DNA of 64,000 nucleotides from Terriglobia bacterium (GTDB taxonomy: Bacteria; Acidobacteriota; Terriglobia; Terriglobales; Acidobacteriaceae). Each line of letters opens with the position of its first letter. Positions within the stretch are counted from its first letter, which is position 1. Below, one piece after another: positions 43,259-54,581 of the stretch. The notes under the pieces are model-generated. The model had not been told where the DNA came from. It ran no database searches and saw nothing but the letters and a program-made list of their open reading frames with translations. The position numbers and the translations under genes were made by a program. The stretch lies in the NCBI GenBank assembly GCA_020073495.1, contig JAIQFD010000001.1, positions 1 through 64,000 of the forward strand. The letters are read 5' to 3'.

Positions 43259-44241
43259 CGCCGAAACGGAAGTGGCTGATCGCATCCTTGCGCTTGATGG
43301 GCAGCGCGGTGGTGCTGACGCTGCTGTTCCTTTTGCTGCCCCGGGAGAGCCTGTGGGCGGCGATCAAGCGCCTGACGCCGGGGGTATGGCTGATGACGCT
43401 GGTCGCATACCTGTTGCTGCACCTGCTGGGAATCACGAAATGGAGGATGATGGTCAACCTGGCCGGAGGCGGCCTCAGCTACGTTGGGGCGGTGCGCTGC
43501 TATTACGCGGGGCTATTCGGGAGCATCTATCTGCCGTCGATCGTCGGCGGGGACGTGGTGCGTGCGGGACTGGGACTGCGCATTGTGCGGTCGAAGATCG
43601 GGCTGCTGCTGGGCAGCCTGGTGGACCGGATCCAAGACCTGCTGGCGCTGTTGATCGTAGCCGCGATCGGAGCGTTCTTGCTGCCGCGGCAGCTGGACGC
43701 GCAGAGCCGGCGGATCTTCTGGCTTGTGGCGGCAGCGTTTGTGGCGGGACTCCTGGGACTGATGGCATTGTTGGCCGTGCTGCCGGCGAGAAGGTTCTCG
43801 TTCCGGATGCGGCGGCGGATCGTGCGGGTGCGCCAGGGCATCCGGGCGGGGTCGCGGCGCCCGCAGATCATGCTGCTTTCGCTCTTGCTCGGCATCTCAT
43901 TGCAGATCGGGCTGACGCTGCTGAATGCATTCCTGGCCGACGCGTGCGGTCTGCATATCGCTTGGACGGTGTGGCTGTTCGCCTGGCCGCTGTCGAAGAT
44001 GGCGGCGATGATGCCCATCAGCCAGGGCGGGATCGGCGTGCGAGAGGCCACGTTGGTGGCGCTGCTGGCGCCGTTCGGCGCGACGTCGGCGCTGGCGTTC
44101 GCGGCCGGGCTGGTGTTTCAGACGATCCTCATCAGCGGTGGATTGGTGAGCGGATTGATCGCAATGGCGCTCGGCCGAGGCTCCCTGCTGGCCGCGGGGA
44201 ACGACGGACAGGTCCCCCGCGACCAAAAAACCATCGCTTGA
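43231..44241 (+). CDS. YbhN/LPG-synthase-TM family membrane protein
   Basis: 336 residues, about eight membrane segments. [20 protein letters not shown] and [12 protein letters not shown] are the two hallmark loops of the lysylphosphatidylglycerol-synthase transmembrane family (UPF0104), and [14 protein letters not shown] is the third. Members without the synthase domain are thought to move lipids or lipid-linked sugars across the membrane. It overlaps the GT2 gene at 42254 by 28 bases, so the two act together. A distant relative lies at 52924-53943. Confidence 0.88.
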   Translation: MPDRKDPKVTPKRKWLIASLRLMGSAVVLTLLFLLLPRESLWAAIKRLTPGVWLMTLVAYLLLHLLGITKWRMMVNLAGGGLSYVGAVRCYYAGLFGSIYLPSIVGGDVVRAGLGLRIVRSKIGLLLGSLVDRIQDLLALLIVAAIGAFLLPRQLDAQSRRIFWLVAAAFVAGLLGLMALLAVLPARRFSFRMRRRIVRVRQGIRAGSRRPQIMLLSLLLGISLQIGLTLLNAFLADACGLHIAWTVWLFAWPLSKMAAMMPISQGGIGVREATLVALLAPFGATSALAFAAGLVFQTILISGGLVSGLIAMALGRGSLLAAGNDGQVPRDQKTIA

Positions 44242-44299
44242 TTCCGTGGCCGATACCGCCCTCGCCGAGAACCGGCAGGGGAAAAGGAAATGATCAGGG

Positions 44300-45814
44300 A
44301 TGACACCCGACACACCCAAACCCGGAAAGCCTGACCCCGGAGCGCACACGTTGGACGCCATGTGCCGCCCGCGTCGAGCACCGGAGGGAGACCGGAGCAA
44401 GCAGCAGGTGGTGATCCTGGGAGCGGGACCCGCAGGGGTGGGGGCGGCGTTTCAACTCCAGCGGACAGCCATTGCCCAAGCCACGGTGCTCGAGCAGAGC
44501 GGCAGCGTGGGCGGAATCGCCGGCAGCTTCCAGCTCGAAGGCGTGTATTGCGACCACGGGAGTCACCGGCTGCACCCTGCAGTGGACCCGGCGATCCTGC
44601 GCGATTTGCAGTCGCTGTTGGGAGAAGACCTGCGGCTGCGCGTGCGGCACGGGCGCATCCGTTTGCAAGGCCGGTGGATCCACTTCCCCCTGAAGCCGGT
44701 GGATCTGCTGCTGCGGCTGCCCAAGCGGTTTGCGTTCGGTGTGGGTGCGGATCTCGTGCGGAAGATCCTCCCCCATGGCACGCAGGGACCGGAGACGTTC
44801 GCATCGGTCCTCGAGCGCGGGCTGGGACGCACGATCTGCCAGGAGTTCTACTTCCCGTACGCACGGAAGCTGTGGGGAGTTGCGCCGGAGGAGCTCGCAC
44901 CGACCACGGCGAAGCGGCGCGTTTCGGGCAGCTCACTTGGCAAGATGTTCCGCAAGATCCTGTCGCAGGTTCCGGGTTTGAAGCCTGCGCGTGCGGGGAA
45001 ATTTTTCTATCCGCGGCGCGGATACGGCCAACTGTCCGAATGCCTCGCGGAAGCGGCGCAGAAAGCGGGGGCGGAGATCGTGTTCGGCGCGCGCGTGACG
45101 TCCATCGAACGCCAGGGCAACCGCATCACGGGCGTGCGCTACCAGAAGGAAGAAAAGGAAATCATGCTGCCGGCGCAGCATGTTTGGTCGACGCTGCCGG
45201 TGACTCTGCTGGTGCGGCTGATGCGGCCCGAGGCGCCTCCGGAAGTGCTCGAGGCCGCGAACAGCCTGTGCTACCGGGGAATGGTGCTCGTCTACCTGGT
45301 GCTGGAACAGGACCGGTTCAGCGGGTTCGATGCCTACTACTTCCCGGAAGCGTCCATGCCGGTGTCGCGGATGTCCGAGCCGAAGAATTTCTTTGGCTCG
45401 GAGGAGCCGCGCGGGACAACGGTATTGTGCGCCGAGCTGCCGTGCGATCCGGGCGGGCCGTACTGGGAGTTGAGCGACGCGGAGCTGGGCAAGAAATTGT
45501 GCCAGTGGCTGGAGGGCGCCGGATTGCCGGTGCGCGCACCCATCCGGCGCGTTTACACGCGACGAGTGCGACAGGCCTACCCGGTCTATCGACGCGGGTA
45601 CGAAGAGCACCTGGAGCGAATGGATCGATGGCTCGAAGGACTCGATGGGCTGCTGCACTACGGCCGGCAGGCGTTGTTCGCGCACGACAACACGCACCAC
45701 GCTCTGTACATGGCGTACGCGGCCGCGGATTGTTTCGCGGCGGACGGAACGTTCGATGAAGAACGGTGGCATGGATTCCGCCGGGTCTTCGAGACACATG
45801 TGGTTGAAGACTGA
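44300..45814 (+). CDS. FAD-dependent oxidoreductase, protoporphyrinogen oxidase/UGM-like
   Basis: 504 residues. VVILGAGPAGVGAAFQLQR is the FAD-binding motif (about 37-55), with GSVGGIAGSF after it; FFYPRRGYGQLSECLAEAA is the typical mid-domain signature of the amine-oxidase/UDP-galactopyranose-mutase group. The first 35 residues are proline-rich and probably disordered; the true start may lie later. The substrate is unknown; a lipid-linked sugar or polyprenyl compound would fit the neighbours. The related protein at 8156-9679 belongs to another branch. Confidence 0.82.
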   Translation: MTPDTPKPGKPDPGAHTLDAMCRPRRAPEGDRSKQQVVILGAGPAGVGAAFQLQRTAIAQATVLEQSGSVGGIAGSFQLEGVYCDHGSHRLHPAVDPAILRDLQSLLGEDLRLRVRHGRIRLQGRWIHFPLKPVDLLLRLPKRFAFGVGADLVRKILPHGTQGPETFASVLERGLGRTICQEFYFPYARKLWGVAPEELAPTTAKRRVSGSSLGKMFRKILSQVPGLKPARAGKFFYPRRGYGQLSECLAEAAQKAGAEIVFGARVTSIERQGNRITGVRYQKEEKEIMLPAQHVWSTLPVTLLVRLMRPEAPPEVLEAANSLCYRGMVLVYLVLEQDRFSGFDAYYFPEASMPVSRMSEPKNFFGSEEPRGTTVLCAELPCDPGGPYWELSDAELGKKLCQWLEGAGLPVRAPIRRVYTRRVRQAYPVYRRGYEEHLERMDRWLEGLDGLLHYGRQALFAHDNTHHALYMAYAAADCFAADGTFDEERWHGFRRVFETHVVED

Positions 45815-45853
45815 AAAACAGGCCCGGAAGCGGCGAACCACGAAGGGCGAAAA

Positions 45854-47371
45854 ATGAGCGCTTGCAATCAAGGCACCGAAGTCCGGAGAAACAGGATGGG
45901 CTGGCGACTTTCCTCGAACTCAGCTACTTACGCTGCGCTCTTTCTAATTGTCCTTCTGGGGGCATTTCTCCGGATTTATCATGTCAACTACCAGAGCCCT
46001 TGGTACGACGAAGAACTTTCGCTCGTAGAGAGTCATGCGCCACTGGATAGAATAATCGACTTCTCCCTGGGCCATGACTCCAACTTTCCTGCCGATACGC
46101 AGCCTCCCTTCTACTTTTACGTGCTACATTTCTGGTTTTTCATTTTTGGCCCTGGCGTGTTGCAAGCCCGCTTATTGTCTGCAACAGCGGGCATATTGTC
46201 CCTTCCAATGCTCTTCTTGGTTGCGAAGCGCATGTACGATAGCCATACGGCGCTCCTCTCGGCACTGCTTCTCTGTGTATCTCAGCTGGGAATTTGCTAC
46301 TCTCAAGAGATACGCCCCTACGAGTGCCTCCTCCTGATTTTCCTGGTGACCCTGTATTTTTGGTTGATTGCCGTGTCTCGGCGCAGCTCATTAGCTTGGT
46401 GTGGTTGTGTGGTGGGTATGGTGCTGATGGTTGCCACGCACTACTACGGTGCGTTTGCTATTGCCGGTTTGGTTGCTTACACGGCGCTCCGCTGGAGGGT
46501 GAAGCGCATTCCAGTAAGTTGGATTGTCGGTGCGGTATCGGGACTAGGTGTCGCAATGCTGCCGTGGCTCGCAGTCGTGTTTGCAGGACAGCTGAAAAAG
46601 GTGTCAACACAGCGGACTGCGCCATGGTTCGCCGTGAACCGGTGGACGCTGGTAAGCACCATCAACAAATTCAATAACGGGTCTGTCAAGGGGCTCTTGA
46701 ATTCAGCACCGCTCTGGACCTTCGCGGTCGGCGGGCTTCTTTTTACAGGACCAGTGATTCTAATGGTGGACCGTTGGCTGAGGCGAGCAGAGACTCCGCC
46801 AGCCGAACGTGACAGCACAGCCTTACTTGTCATCTTAATCGTTGTATCTCTGTTGGCCGCTATTAGCGGAGGAATGGTGTACCTGCCGTATACCGTTCGA
46901 TACGTGGCATTTTGTATTGGTCCATATTACATTCTCACTGCTGCCGGTATCTGCCGATTGCGGCCGGCTTTCATCAGACCAGTGATTGTTGTCGTGCTTT
47001 TGTCCTATAGCGTCTACGCTCTGCGGGCAAACTATTTCATCCCTTACAAGGAAAACTATCGCGATGCAGTAGCATACCTCTCGGATCGTGCCCGGGGCGA
47101 CGATTGCTACGCGTTTGTACCTTGGGGAAGACCTCCATTGGCATGGTCGTTTTACACATCCTTGCCGGTGCCGAAAACGCTCATTGCTCCGGATCGGGAT
47201 CTGCAGTCTGCGATGGAGTGCCCCCGGGTCTGGGTAGTTTTCCAGAGCCGAGTGTTGGCTCGGCCTCCGAAAGATTGGCAAGAGTTACTGCAACGAGTGG
47301 AGGTGAATCGCCAGAAGAGGGATGAACGGCAATTCTTTTGGGTGAAAGTAGAGCTTTACGATTCGCACTGA
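45854..47371 (+). CDS. GT39-like membrane glycosyltransferase
   Basis: 505 residues, about 11 membrane segments. QSPWYDEELSLVESHAPL is the acidic catalytic loop, and ADTQPPFYFYVLHFW the following conserved loop, both typical of the PMT/GT39 family; CYSQEIRPYECLLL is the second periplasmic loop. A start at codon 15 (MGWRLSS) is also possible. The base composition is visibly richer in A and T than in the genes just before it, which may mean a separate origin. Last gene of the plus-strand run, convergent with the flippase gene. Confidence 0.82.
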   Translation: MSACNQGTEVRRNRMGWRLSSNSATYAALFLIVLLGAFLRIYHVNYQSPWYDEELSLVESHAPLDRIIDFSLGHDSNFPADTQPPFYFYVLHFWFFIFGPGVLQARLLSATAGILSLPMLFLVAKRMYDSHTALLSALLLCVSQLGICYSQEIRPYECLLLIFLVTLYFWLIAVSRRSSLAWCGCVVGMVLMVATHYYGAFAIAGLVAYTALRWRVKRIPVSWIVGAVSGLGVAMLPWLAVVFAGQLKKVSTQRTAPWFAVNRWTLVSTINKFNNGSVKGLLNSAPLWTFAVGGLLFTGPVILMVDRWLRRAETPPAERDSTALLVILIVVSLLAAISGGMVYLPYTVRYVAFCIGPYYILTAAGICRLRPAFIRPVIVVVLLSYSVYALRANYFIPYKENYRDAVAYLSDRARGDDCYAFVPWGRPPLAWSFYTSLPVPKTLIAPDRDLQSAMECPRVWVVFQSRVLARPPKDWQELLQRVEVNRQKRDERQFFWVKVELYDSH

Positions 47372-47405
47372 TCACACAGGTCGGGTGGAGACTCTGCGCG
47401 GATGC

Positions 47406-48827
47406 CTACTTTTGCACGGTCTCTTCGGCCCAGGGACCAAGTCTGACACTGCCGAAGAGCGCTTGCACAATCAAGTACACAATCAGACTCACGACAACTT
47501 GCAAAGGCCAGTTCACGGATCGCGCGAACCACAATACTGAACCCATAGCGGCACCCCCGAGCAGCGGCCCGCGGAGGGACGGGAACGATTCGCCTGGCAG
47601 CACGGCACGACGGAAATAGTGATACGACATAACGAACCAAATCGCATCGGCAAAGGTCGTGGCCGTGGCCGCGCCGATCATCCCGAAACGCGGTATCAGC
47701 AAGATGTTCAAGGTGACGTTCAGGCTGGCAGAAGTGATGGCGCAACGCAGGTCGAGAGCCTGGTGGCCGGTGGCGCGAAGTGAGTCCATGTACACAAAGC
47801 GCAGAATGACCAGTGCGGCCGACCAGAGCAGTATTCTGAACGGACCTACCGAACTCGCATAAGCCGTGCCATACAGCAACCGGATGACGGGATCGGCGAG
47901 AAACGTGCCTCCCACCACCAGGGGCACGACGAAAAGAAGCCAGATTTCGGCGGTGCGACGCACTAAGAGACGGAACCCCTCCCGGTTCTCAACGTAGAGG
48001 CGCGATAGAGCAGGAAACAGTCCGGTGAAATAGGTAATTGCCACACCGACGCCGACCAATAGCAGTTTGTATGCTGCGTTATACCAGGCAACGAATGCCG
48101 CCCCTCGCAGGAATCCCAGGAGAACGGCGTCGAAGTTGTAGTTCAGCAGGCCCAAGGCCAGGGAGAATCCGATGGTAAACGCAGGCTTGAGAATGACGCG
48201 CATCCCGCGCAGGGTCATGCGGAGAGGCAGGCGGCCGTGAATCCGGCGAAACCACCGGGCGAAGTAGATCGTGGTTGCCAGATCGCCCACCAGCCGGAAT
48301 ACGGGAACCCAGACCAGCCCGACAGCGCTGTGGATGAATGCGACAACTGCCACAGCGAAGACTACTTGTCCAATCACCAGCCCGCGAGCCACTCGAGTCA
48401 TGTTCTGCTGCCCCATGAATGTCCACTTCAGGCTGAACGCCTGGGCGAAGACGGTCAGCCCGTAGACAAGCAGAACGGCGCGAAGGTTGGGGTAATGGGG
48501 AAACAGGGGAAGCAGCAACACGAGGATCAGGAAACTGATGGAGGCCAGCAGCAAGCGGAGCGGCACGACCCGAGCTGCAAGGGCTGGTACGTCGGCGGTC
48601 GTAGCGGCTTCTCGTGTTCCCCACATTTCGAGGCCGCCGTCGCCGATCAGGAGCAGGTAGGTGAGAACTGAGCCGGCGAACTCCAATACCCCGAAGTTGG
48701 ATACACCGAGGACTCGCGCCAGATAGACGAACGCGAGGAAGCTGGTCGCTTTGGCCACAAGGTCGCCTGTAGCCAGGCGCAGGATATTCTTGAATGGGTT
48801 GGACAGTGTTCCGCTCCCCGTGCGCAT
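47406..48827 (-). CDS. Wzx-like polysaccharide flippase (MOP superfamily)
   Basis: 473 residues with 12-14 membrane segments. The opening KNILRLATGDLVAKATSFLAFVYLARVLG and the paired repeats (FKWTFMGQQ-like LKWTFMGQQN, later YMDSLRATGHQ) are characteristic of Wzx and MATE-related oligosaccharide-lipid flippases. Family role: moving undecaprenyl-diphosphate-linked repeat units from the inner to the outer face of the inner membrane. This is the export step that the locus needs. The gene lies alone on the minus strand, divergent from the GT2 gene at 48997. No Wzy polymerase is obvious in the window, unless one of the GT-C-like proteins is one. Confidence 0.9.
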   Translation of the reverse strand: MRTGSGTLSNPFKNILRLATGDLVAKATSFLAFVYLARVLGVSNFGVLEFAGSVLTYLLLIGDGGLEMWGTREAATTADVPALAARVVPLRLLLASISFLILVLLLPLFPHYPNLRAVLLVYGLTVFAQAFSLKWTFMGQQNMTRVARGLVIGQVVFAVAVVAFIHSAVGLVWVPVFRLVGDLATTIYFARWFRRIHGRLPLRMTLRGMRVILKPAFTIGFSLALGLLNYNFDAVLLGFLRGAAFVAWYNAAYKLLLVGVGVAITYFTGLFPALSRLYVENREGFRLLVRRTAEIWLLFVVPLVVGGTFLADPVIRLLYGTAYASSVGPFRILLWSAALVILRFVYMDSLRATGHQALDLRCAITSASLNVTLNILLIPRFGMIGAATATTFADAIWFVMSYHYFRRAVLPGESFPSLRGPLLGGAAMGSVLWFARSVNWPLQVVVSLIVYLIVQALFGSVRLGPWAEETVQK

Positions 48828-48996
48828 GGGAATCTATCACGACTTTCTCCGCTGCCCAGTGCCCAACTTGCGCACTCGCCCCAAGCTCTCAAACCTCTTT
48901 CACAGGTGGCCGCCACGCGATGCGCTGATCTATTTGAGATAAACTTCTTCCATGAGCCCGTCTCGTCGCCTGAAGCCACAGGGTGAATAGTCGATC

Positions 48997-49920
48997 ATGG
49001 CAGCGGATCCCGTTCTCACCGTTGTGGTCACCGTGGTCAGCGACACCGCCGAGCAATCTGATACCTGCCATCTCGAGGGTTGCCTCGAAGCCCTGCAGCA
49101 CCAGATCGATCCACCCCCGATGGAAGTGCTGGTGACCTGCGATTCACAGCTGCCTGGCATCCAGGAACTCGAACGGCGTTTCCCCCACGTCTGTTTCATT
49201 TGCGTAGATACCCTTCGCACAGTGCGCTCGGGGCATACACGGGAACATCATGACAAGCTGAGGGGTATCGGTATTCAGCGCGCGCGCGCGCCCCTCGTCG
49301 CCTTGATCGAAGACCACAGCCGTCCCGATGTGCACTGGTCAGCAGCGCTGATCAAGGAGCATGCACAGTCCCGCGCGGCCATTGGCGGCGCCATCGAAAA
49401 CGGGATCGATCGCGCCTTGAATTGGGCTGTTTATTTCAGCGATTTTGGGCGCTACCAGAATCCTGTCCGGCGCGGGCCGAGCACCTACCTGAGTGACGCA
49501 AATGTCTGTTACAAGCGCGCGGCGCTGGAACAGGTGGCGGAGGCCTGGAGCGGCGGTTACGACGAAGCCCGCGTCCATGCCGCCCTCACCCGGCGCGGGG
49601 AGACGCTCGCCCTATCCCCCGATGTCATCGTCTACCAACACAGGCTCGGCCTGCGTTTAGCCACTGCGCTGGTGGAACGCTACGTTTGGGGCCGTTCCTT
49701 CGGCGCGGGACGAACCGCGCTGATTGCACCCTGGCAGCGTGCGCTCTACGCCGTCCTCTGCCCGCTGCTGCCGCCGATTCTTTTTCTACGGCAGTTAAGG
49801 AATGTCCTTCGCACCGGCAGGAACAGGGCCGCTTTCCTGCGGGCGGCGCCTCTGACCGCCTTGCTGGATGTCGCTTGGTCGTGTGGCGAATGTGTCGGAT
49901 ACCTGACTGGCCATCCATAA
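48997..49920 (+). CDS. GT2-like glycosyltransferase
   Basis: 307 residues. LTVVVTVVSDTAEQSDTCHL, then LEALQHQIDPPPMEVLVTCD give the GT-A nucleotide-binding start. The DxD place is taken by IEDHSRPD, a variant seen in some GT2 enzymes; STYLSDANVCYKRAAL is the acceptor-side motif. The C-terminus has a single weak hydrophobic stretch. It may therefore add a sugar in the cytoplasm to the repeat unit. A stretch of alternating CG bases codes for RARA near residue 90. Confidence 0.72.
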   Translation: MAADPVLTVVVTVVSDTAEQSDTCHLEGCLEALQHQIDPPPMEVLVTCDSQLPGIQELERRFPHVCFICVDTLRTVRSGHTREHHDKLRGIGIQRARAPLVALIEDHSRPDVHWSAALIKEHAQSRAAIGGAIENGIDRALNWAVYFSDFGRYQNPVRRGPSTYLSDANVCYKRAALEQVAEAWSGGYDEARVHAALTRRGETLALSPDVIVYQHRLGLRLATALVERYVWGRSFGAGRTALIAPWQRALYAVLCPLLPPILFLRQLRNVLRTGRNRAAFLRAAPLTALLDVAWSCGECVGYLTGHP

Positions 49921-50251
49921 AAGCGCTGGAGGCGCCCAAGGTCGGGAGCGCACTGTGGGGGAGCGGCCTCGACGGGCGGCGATCGGGGACTGCCCTGCTG
50001 ATCTGCTCTTTTTGTGGCGGTTGAACAGGAACCCGCTGAGGGCAGTATGTCGCAACCACCTTCCCAGTTGGAGAATTGGTCGGCGCGCGGCGCTTGGCAA
50101 ATCCATAACGGCGCCCACCCAGAATCCTGGTTAGCCAGACCGCTACTCGTGCCAAGCCCGTGGCGGGCCTCTCAACTGTAGAAGCCCGTGGCGTTCAATG
50201 TTACTCTGACGTCGGCAGGCAAACTGGGTTTCACATTCTTGCGGAGTCGAC
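49921..50251. other. Intergenic region before ugd
   Basis: 331 bases without a gene. It should hold the ugd promoter; no strong box was found. The word AGCCCGTGGCG occurs twice (near 50155 and 50184), which is the only structure noticed. Confidence 0.4.
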
Positions 50252-51661
50252 ATGCATCTTACGGTGGTCGGTTCGGGCTATGTGGGTCTGGTAACAACGG
50301 CATGTTTCGCAGACATGGGACACGAAATCGTCTGCGTCGACAATGATTTGCAGAAGATCGCGCTCCTGCGGGGCGGCAGTGTTCCCATCCACGAGCAATA
50401 TCTGTCGGAACTGCTGGTCCGCCATCGCGGCACGCGCATCACGTTTTCCGACTCGTTGCCCGAGGCCGTCCGGAACAGCGACGCCGTTTTCATCGCCGTG
50501 GGTACGCCTCAGGCGGAGCAAGGCGAGGCAGATCTCTCCTACGTCGAATCCGTAGCCCGCGAACTGGCTCGTCACGTCAACAGTTACAAGGTAGTGGTGG
50601 AGAAGAGTACCGTCCCCGTCTTCACGCACGGCTGGGTCCGCAAGACCCTGCTGCTCAATGGCGCATCCCCGGACGCCTTCGACGTCGCCTCCAATCCTGA
50701 GTTCTTGCGCGAAGGCACCGCGGTCAGCGATTTCCTCTATCCTGACCGCATCGTCATCGGCACCGACAGCGAACGCTGTACCTCCCTGCTGAAGGAGATC
50801 TACCTCCCGCTGACCAGCGGCCAGTATTACCAGGACCCCCACCTGGTCCCGCGTCCCCAAGGTGCCCGGATTCCCCCGCCCCTGATTGTTACCAGCGCCA
50901 AGAGTGCGGAAATCATCAAGCACGCCTGCAACGCCTTCCTGGCGATGAAAATCTCCTTCATCAACGCCGTGGCCAATATCTGTGAGTCCGTGGGCGCTGA
51001 CGTCCGCCAGGTTTGCCAGGGAATCGGGAGCGATGCGCGCATCGGCCCGCGCTTCCTCAATCCTGGGATCGGCTACGGCGGCTCGTGTTTCCCCAAAGAT
51101 CTGGCGGCTTTTCAGGCGGTGGCGCGGAATTGCGGTTACGACTTCCGCCTGCTGGAGGAGATCTCAAGCATCAATCAGGAGCAGCGCCAACGCTTTCTGC
51201 GCAAGGTGCGCAGCGCCCTCTGGAACCTGCGAGGCAAGCGCCTTGCCGTTCTTGGCCTGGCTTATAAGGGCGGCACCGACGACATTCGCGAGTCCCCTGC
51301 CGTCGCCCTGGTGCAGATGCTGCTGAAGGAAGGTTGCGAGCTAAGGGTGTACGATCCTGCAGCCATGCCTCGCGCCCGCGAGGTTCTGCCTGCCGGCGTG
51401 ACCTTCTCCGATTCCCCATACGACGCCGCCAAGGGCGCTGCTGCCCTTCTCATCCTCACAGACTGGCCGGAATTCGCCGCCCTCGACCTGCAGCGCCTGC
51501 GTTCGCTGCTCGACCATCCATTCGTGCTCGATGGCCGCAATCTCTACGATCCTGGGGTGATGGCCGCTGCCGGAATCCTCTATTACAGCGTGGGCCGCCC
51601 CGATCCCCACCCCAAGGTTGAGGCGTTGAGCGCACGTATGAACCCGATGCCGGAACAGTAA
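50252..51661 (+). CDS. ugd: UDP-glucose 6-dehydrogenase
   Basis: 469 residues of the UDP-glucose/GDP-mannose dehydrogenase family. The NAD motif GSGYVGLVTTACFAD is at 7-21, the catalytic cysteine is C279 in GYGGSCFPKD, and SAKSAEIIKHACNAFLA is the central helix. C-terminal UDP-binding domain follows (LGLAYKGGTDDIRESPA). It oxidises UDP-glucose twice to UDP-glucuronate. A proline-rich insertion around residues 195-211 is longer than usual. Convergent with the UDP-xylose synthase gene, which uses its product. Confidence 0.95.
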   Translation: MHLTVVGSGYVGLVTTACFADMGHEIVCVDNDLQKIALLRGGSVPIHEQYLSELLVRHRGTRITFSDSLPEAVRNSDAVFIAVGTPQAEQGEADLSYVESVARELARHVNSYKVVVEKSTVPVFTHGWVRKTLLLNGASPDAFDVASNPEFLREGTAVSDFLYPDRIVIGTDSERCTSLLKEIYLPLTSGQYYQDPHLVPRPQGARIPPPLIVTSAKSAEIIKHACNAFLAMKISFINAVANICESVGADVRQVCQGIGSDARIGPRFLNPGIGYGGSCFPKDLAAFQAVARNCGYDFRLLEEISSINQEQRQRFLRKVRSALWNLRGKRLAVLGLAYKGGTDDIRESPAVALVQMLLKEGCELRVYDPAAMPRAREVLPAGVTFSDSPYDAAKGAAALLILTDWPEFAALDLQRLRSLLDHPFVLDGRNLYDPGVMAAAGILYYSVGRPDPHPKVEALSARMNPMPEQ

Positions 51662-51689
51662 GCGCGGTAATCGGCCCTCAAGCTCTTGA

Positions 51690-52664
<975 letters not shown>

Positions 52665-52923
52665 CAAGGTCTCCTCTCAAGGCTTACCCGCAACAAGGGT
52701 GAAACTTCCTCCGGTAGCCGGCTGTCAGGGTCACCAGTCCCCCTACAGACGGATGACCCAGGCGGATGCTTACGCATCCTCGACACGGCAATGGTACCGT
52801 AAAGATGCCGAGTGGTCGGCACTTCATCGGAGCAAGCTGCGAATCCGGCTGAGCATGCTTTGAGCAGGTCCGACAAAACGGTTCGTTCATGCGTCAGCCG
52901 GAACCAGGATCCTGTCATCGCGG

Positions 52924-53943
52924 TCAGGCGGAAGCAGACATTCCCGTCTTCTCCATGCTACGTGCGACAACGTGGAACGATATTCGTTCGCGGTGCGCGA
53001 GCCAAAGGCCCACCGGAGTGACTGCAAAAAACGTGACCAGCCAAAGCATCATCCCACAACTCAGGGCGAGTTCATTCGGCACCTTGAAAACGTGAACCAT
53101 GGCTGCGATCGTCGCGAGTTGCGAGCCGCCGCCCACCATCGGCAATTGCACCAAAGAGCCTACGATGCCGAAGCCGAGCAGGAGCAGCACGTGGCTAGTT
53201 GACAGGTTCCGCAGCGGCTCGGGATATGCCCTGATCACCTGCCAGAAGGCAGCGGCAATCATCAACCACATCAGCAACGAGAGCGCGATAAGCGATGCGA
53301 ACGAGCCAGGACCAGAGATCGTATTCAGCCCTTCTCCAAAGGAATGCATGCGCTGGCTGATCTTGTCGGCGAGCCTCGGTGCGATCCTGGCTACGGCACC
53401 TCGAACCACTGCGGTCGCGCGCTCGGCGTTGCGCCGCAGCAGGAACATGAAGACAGACAGGACGGCAACTGCCATCGTGATCAGCAGCCCAACCTGGCGG
53501 TAGCGTGTGACATAAGGCAGCCCAGGGGCATCGGCGGCGAAAAGGATTCCGAGCCCGATGATGATGGTGAAGGATCCCGTGTCGAAGAGGCGTTCAACGG
53601 TCCAGACCGCCAACTGCGATGAGAACGGCAGTCCTTCACGTCGCGAGATCAAGTAGGGGCGCAAGAGCTCGCCGGGACGGCCCAGCAGGGCCAATCCGGT
53701 GAAGCCGATCAGAGTGGGCGGAAGCAACCTACGCACCGACGTTTGGCACGTTGACTGAAGGAAGATCCGCCAGCGCAGCGCTCGCACTACATATGCCAAG
53801 TAAATCAGCGTAGTGGCGATGAGCAAGTGCCCCCACGCAAGCGTGCGAGTGTATGTGAGAAACACACTCCAGTTGAACTCCTTCCACTCGCGGAACTGGA
53901 GATAGACCAGAGCTGCGACGACAATCACCAGGCCGACGGTCAT
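52924..53943 (-). CDS. YbhN/LPG-synthase-TM family membrane protein
   Basis: 339 residues, seven to eight membrane segments. ALLGRPGELLRPYLIS and AVWTVERLFDTGSF are the family loops, and LPMVGGGSQLATIA the third. Members are thought to be lipid or lipid-sugar translocators. It ends 260 bp from the UDP-xylose synthase gene and has no close partner gene. In-frame codons before the ATG lead back to a stop, so the start is well limited. Confidence 0.85.
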   Translation of the reverse strand: MTVGLVIVVAALVYLQFREWKEFNWSVFLTYTRTLAWGHLLIATTLIYLAYVVRALRWRIFLQSTCQTSVRRLLPPTLIGFTGLALLGRPGELLRPYLISRREGLPFSSQLAVWTVERLFDTGSFTIIIGLGILFAADAPGLPYVTRYRQVGLLITMAVAVLSVFMFLLRRNAERATAVVRGAVARIAPRLADKISQRMHSFGEGLNTISGPGSFASLIALSLLMWLMIAAAFWQVIRAYPEPLRNLSTSHVLLLLGFGIVGSLVQLPMVGGGSQLATIAAMVHVFKVPNELALSCGMMLWLVTFFAVTPVGLWLAHRERISFHVVARSMEKTGMSASA

Positions 53944-54224
53944 CAGCTGTCTACGGTTCAGAAAGCACCTGCGGGGCGGACGCGGTTAGCAGTGCACGAT
54001 CTTGGGTGAAGGGAAGACCTCGGGGATGCCGGCCTGGATGCGGGTGAACAGCTCATCGAGCAGGGGAAGCTGAGCAGGTGAAGGTCGCATCCATGGAGTA
54101 CGCCGTGACAAGGCGGATGCCGGATTATATCACCCGGCCATGGCTGCGAAGGGTTGGCCGGACGCGCCCTGGCAGGCCATGCCAGGCTGGGGTCAGTTCG
54201 TCCTCCGCAGACGAAGGATTGCAA
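53944..54224. other. Intergenic region with a short unassigned minus-strand frame
   Basis: A minus-strand frame ending at 53985 reads RRTPWMRPSPAQLPLLDELF and IPEVFPSPKIVHC, about 40 codons; it looks protein-like and may be the tail of a lost gene, but I do not recognise it. TATAAT on the minus strand at 54124-54129 could be a -10 box for it or for the gene at 53943; no good -35 box accompanies it. Confidence 0.35.
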
Positions 54225-54431
54225 TCAATGGTCCTTAAGCCAGCCGTGAGCGGCGGATGCGACCGCCATCAGCAAGAGCAGCGCCCCCAACTTCAGAAAG
54301 CTCTCGTAAAAGACGCCGCCCACCTTTTCGGGTAATTTCAGCCCCACGACGATAAGTCCGCGCCAAATTATGGCCACAGCCGAGCACAATAGGCCCAACC
54401 AGTAGCTGAAAACACCAATCTGCTTTTCCAT
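54225..54431 (-). CDS. Small membrane protein of unknown function
   Basis: 68 residues from the ATG at 54431, chosen for the GGAGGAAGCG just upstream. Two hydrophobic segments (about 8-28 and 42-62) with LKLPEKVGGVFYESF between them. I do not recognise a family. It is separated from its neighbours by more than 100 bp on each side. Confidence 0.55.
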   Translation of the reverse strand: MEKQIGVFSYWLGLLCSAVAIIWRGLIVVGLKLPEKVGGVFYESFLKLGALLLLMAVASAAHGWLKDH

Positions 54432-54581
54432 CGCTTCCTCCATCGGTCTGAGGCATTCAAGGGGCTTCCGAGGACAATACTGCACCCCACGGGACCGGCG
54501 CACAAGGGCATTCGAGAAGCTCGACGAATCAGCCAGATGAAGCAAGTGGAGAGGCCCGCGCGCCCGCCCCGGTGCGCCCCC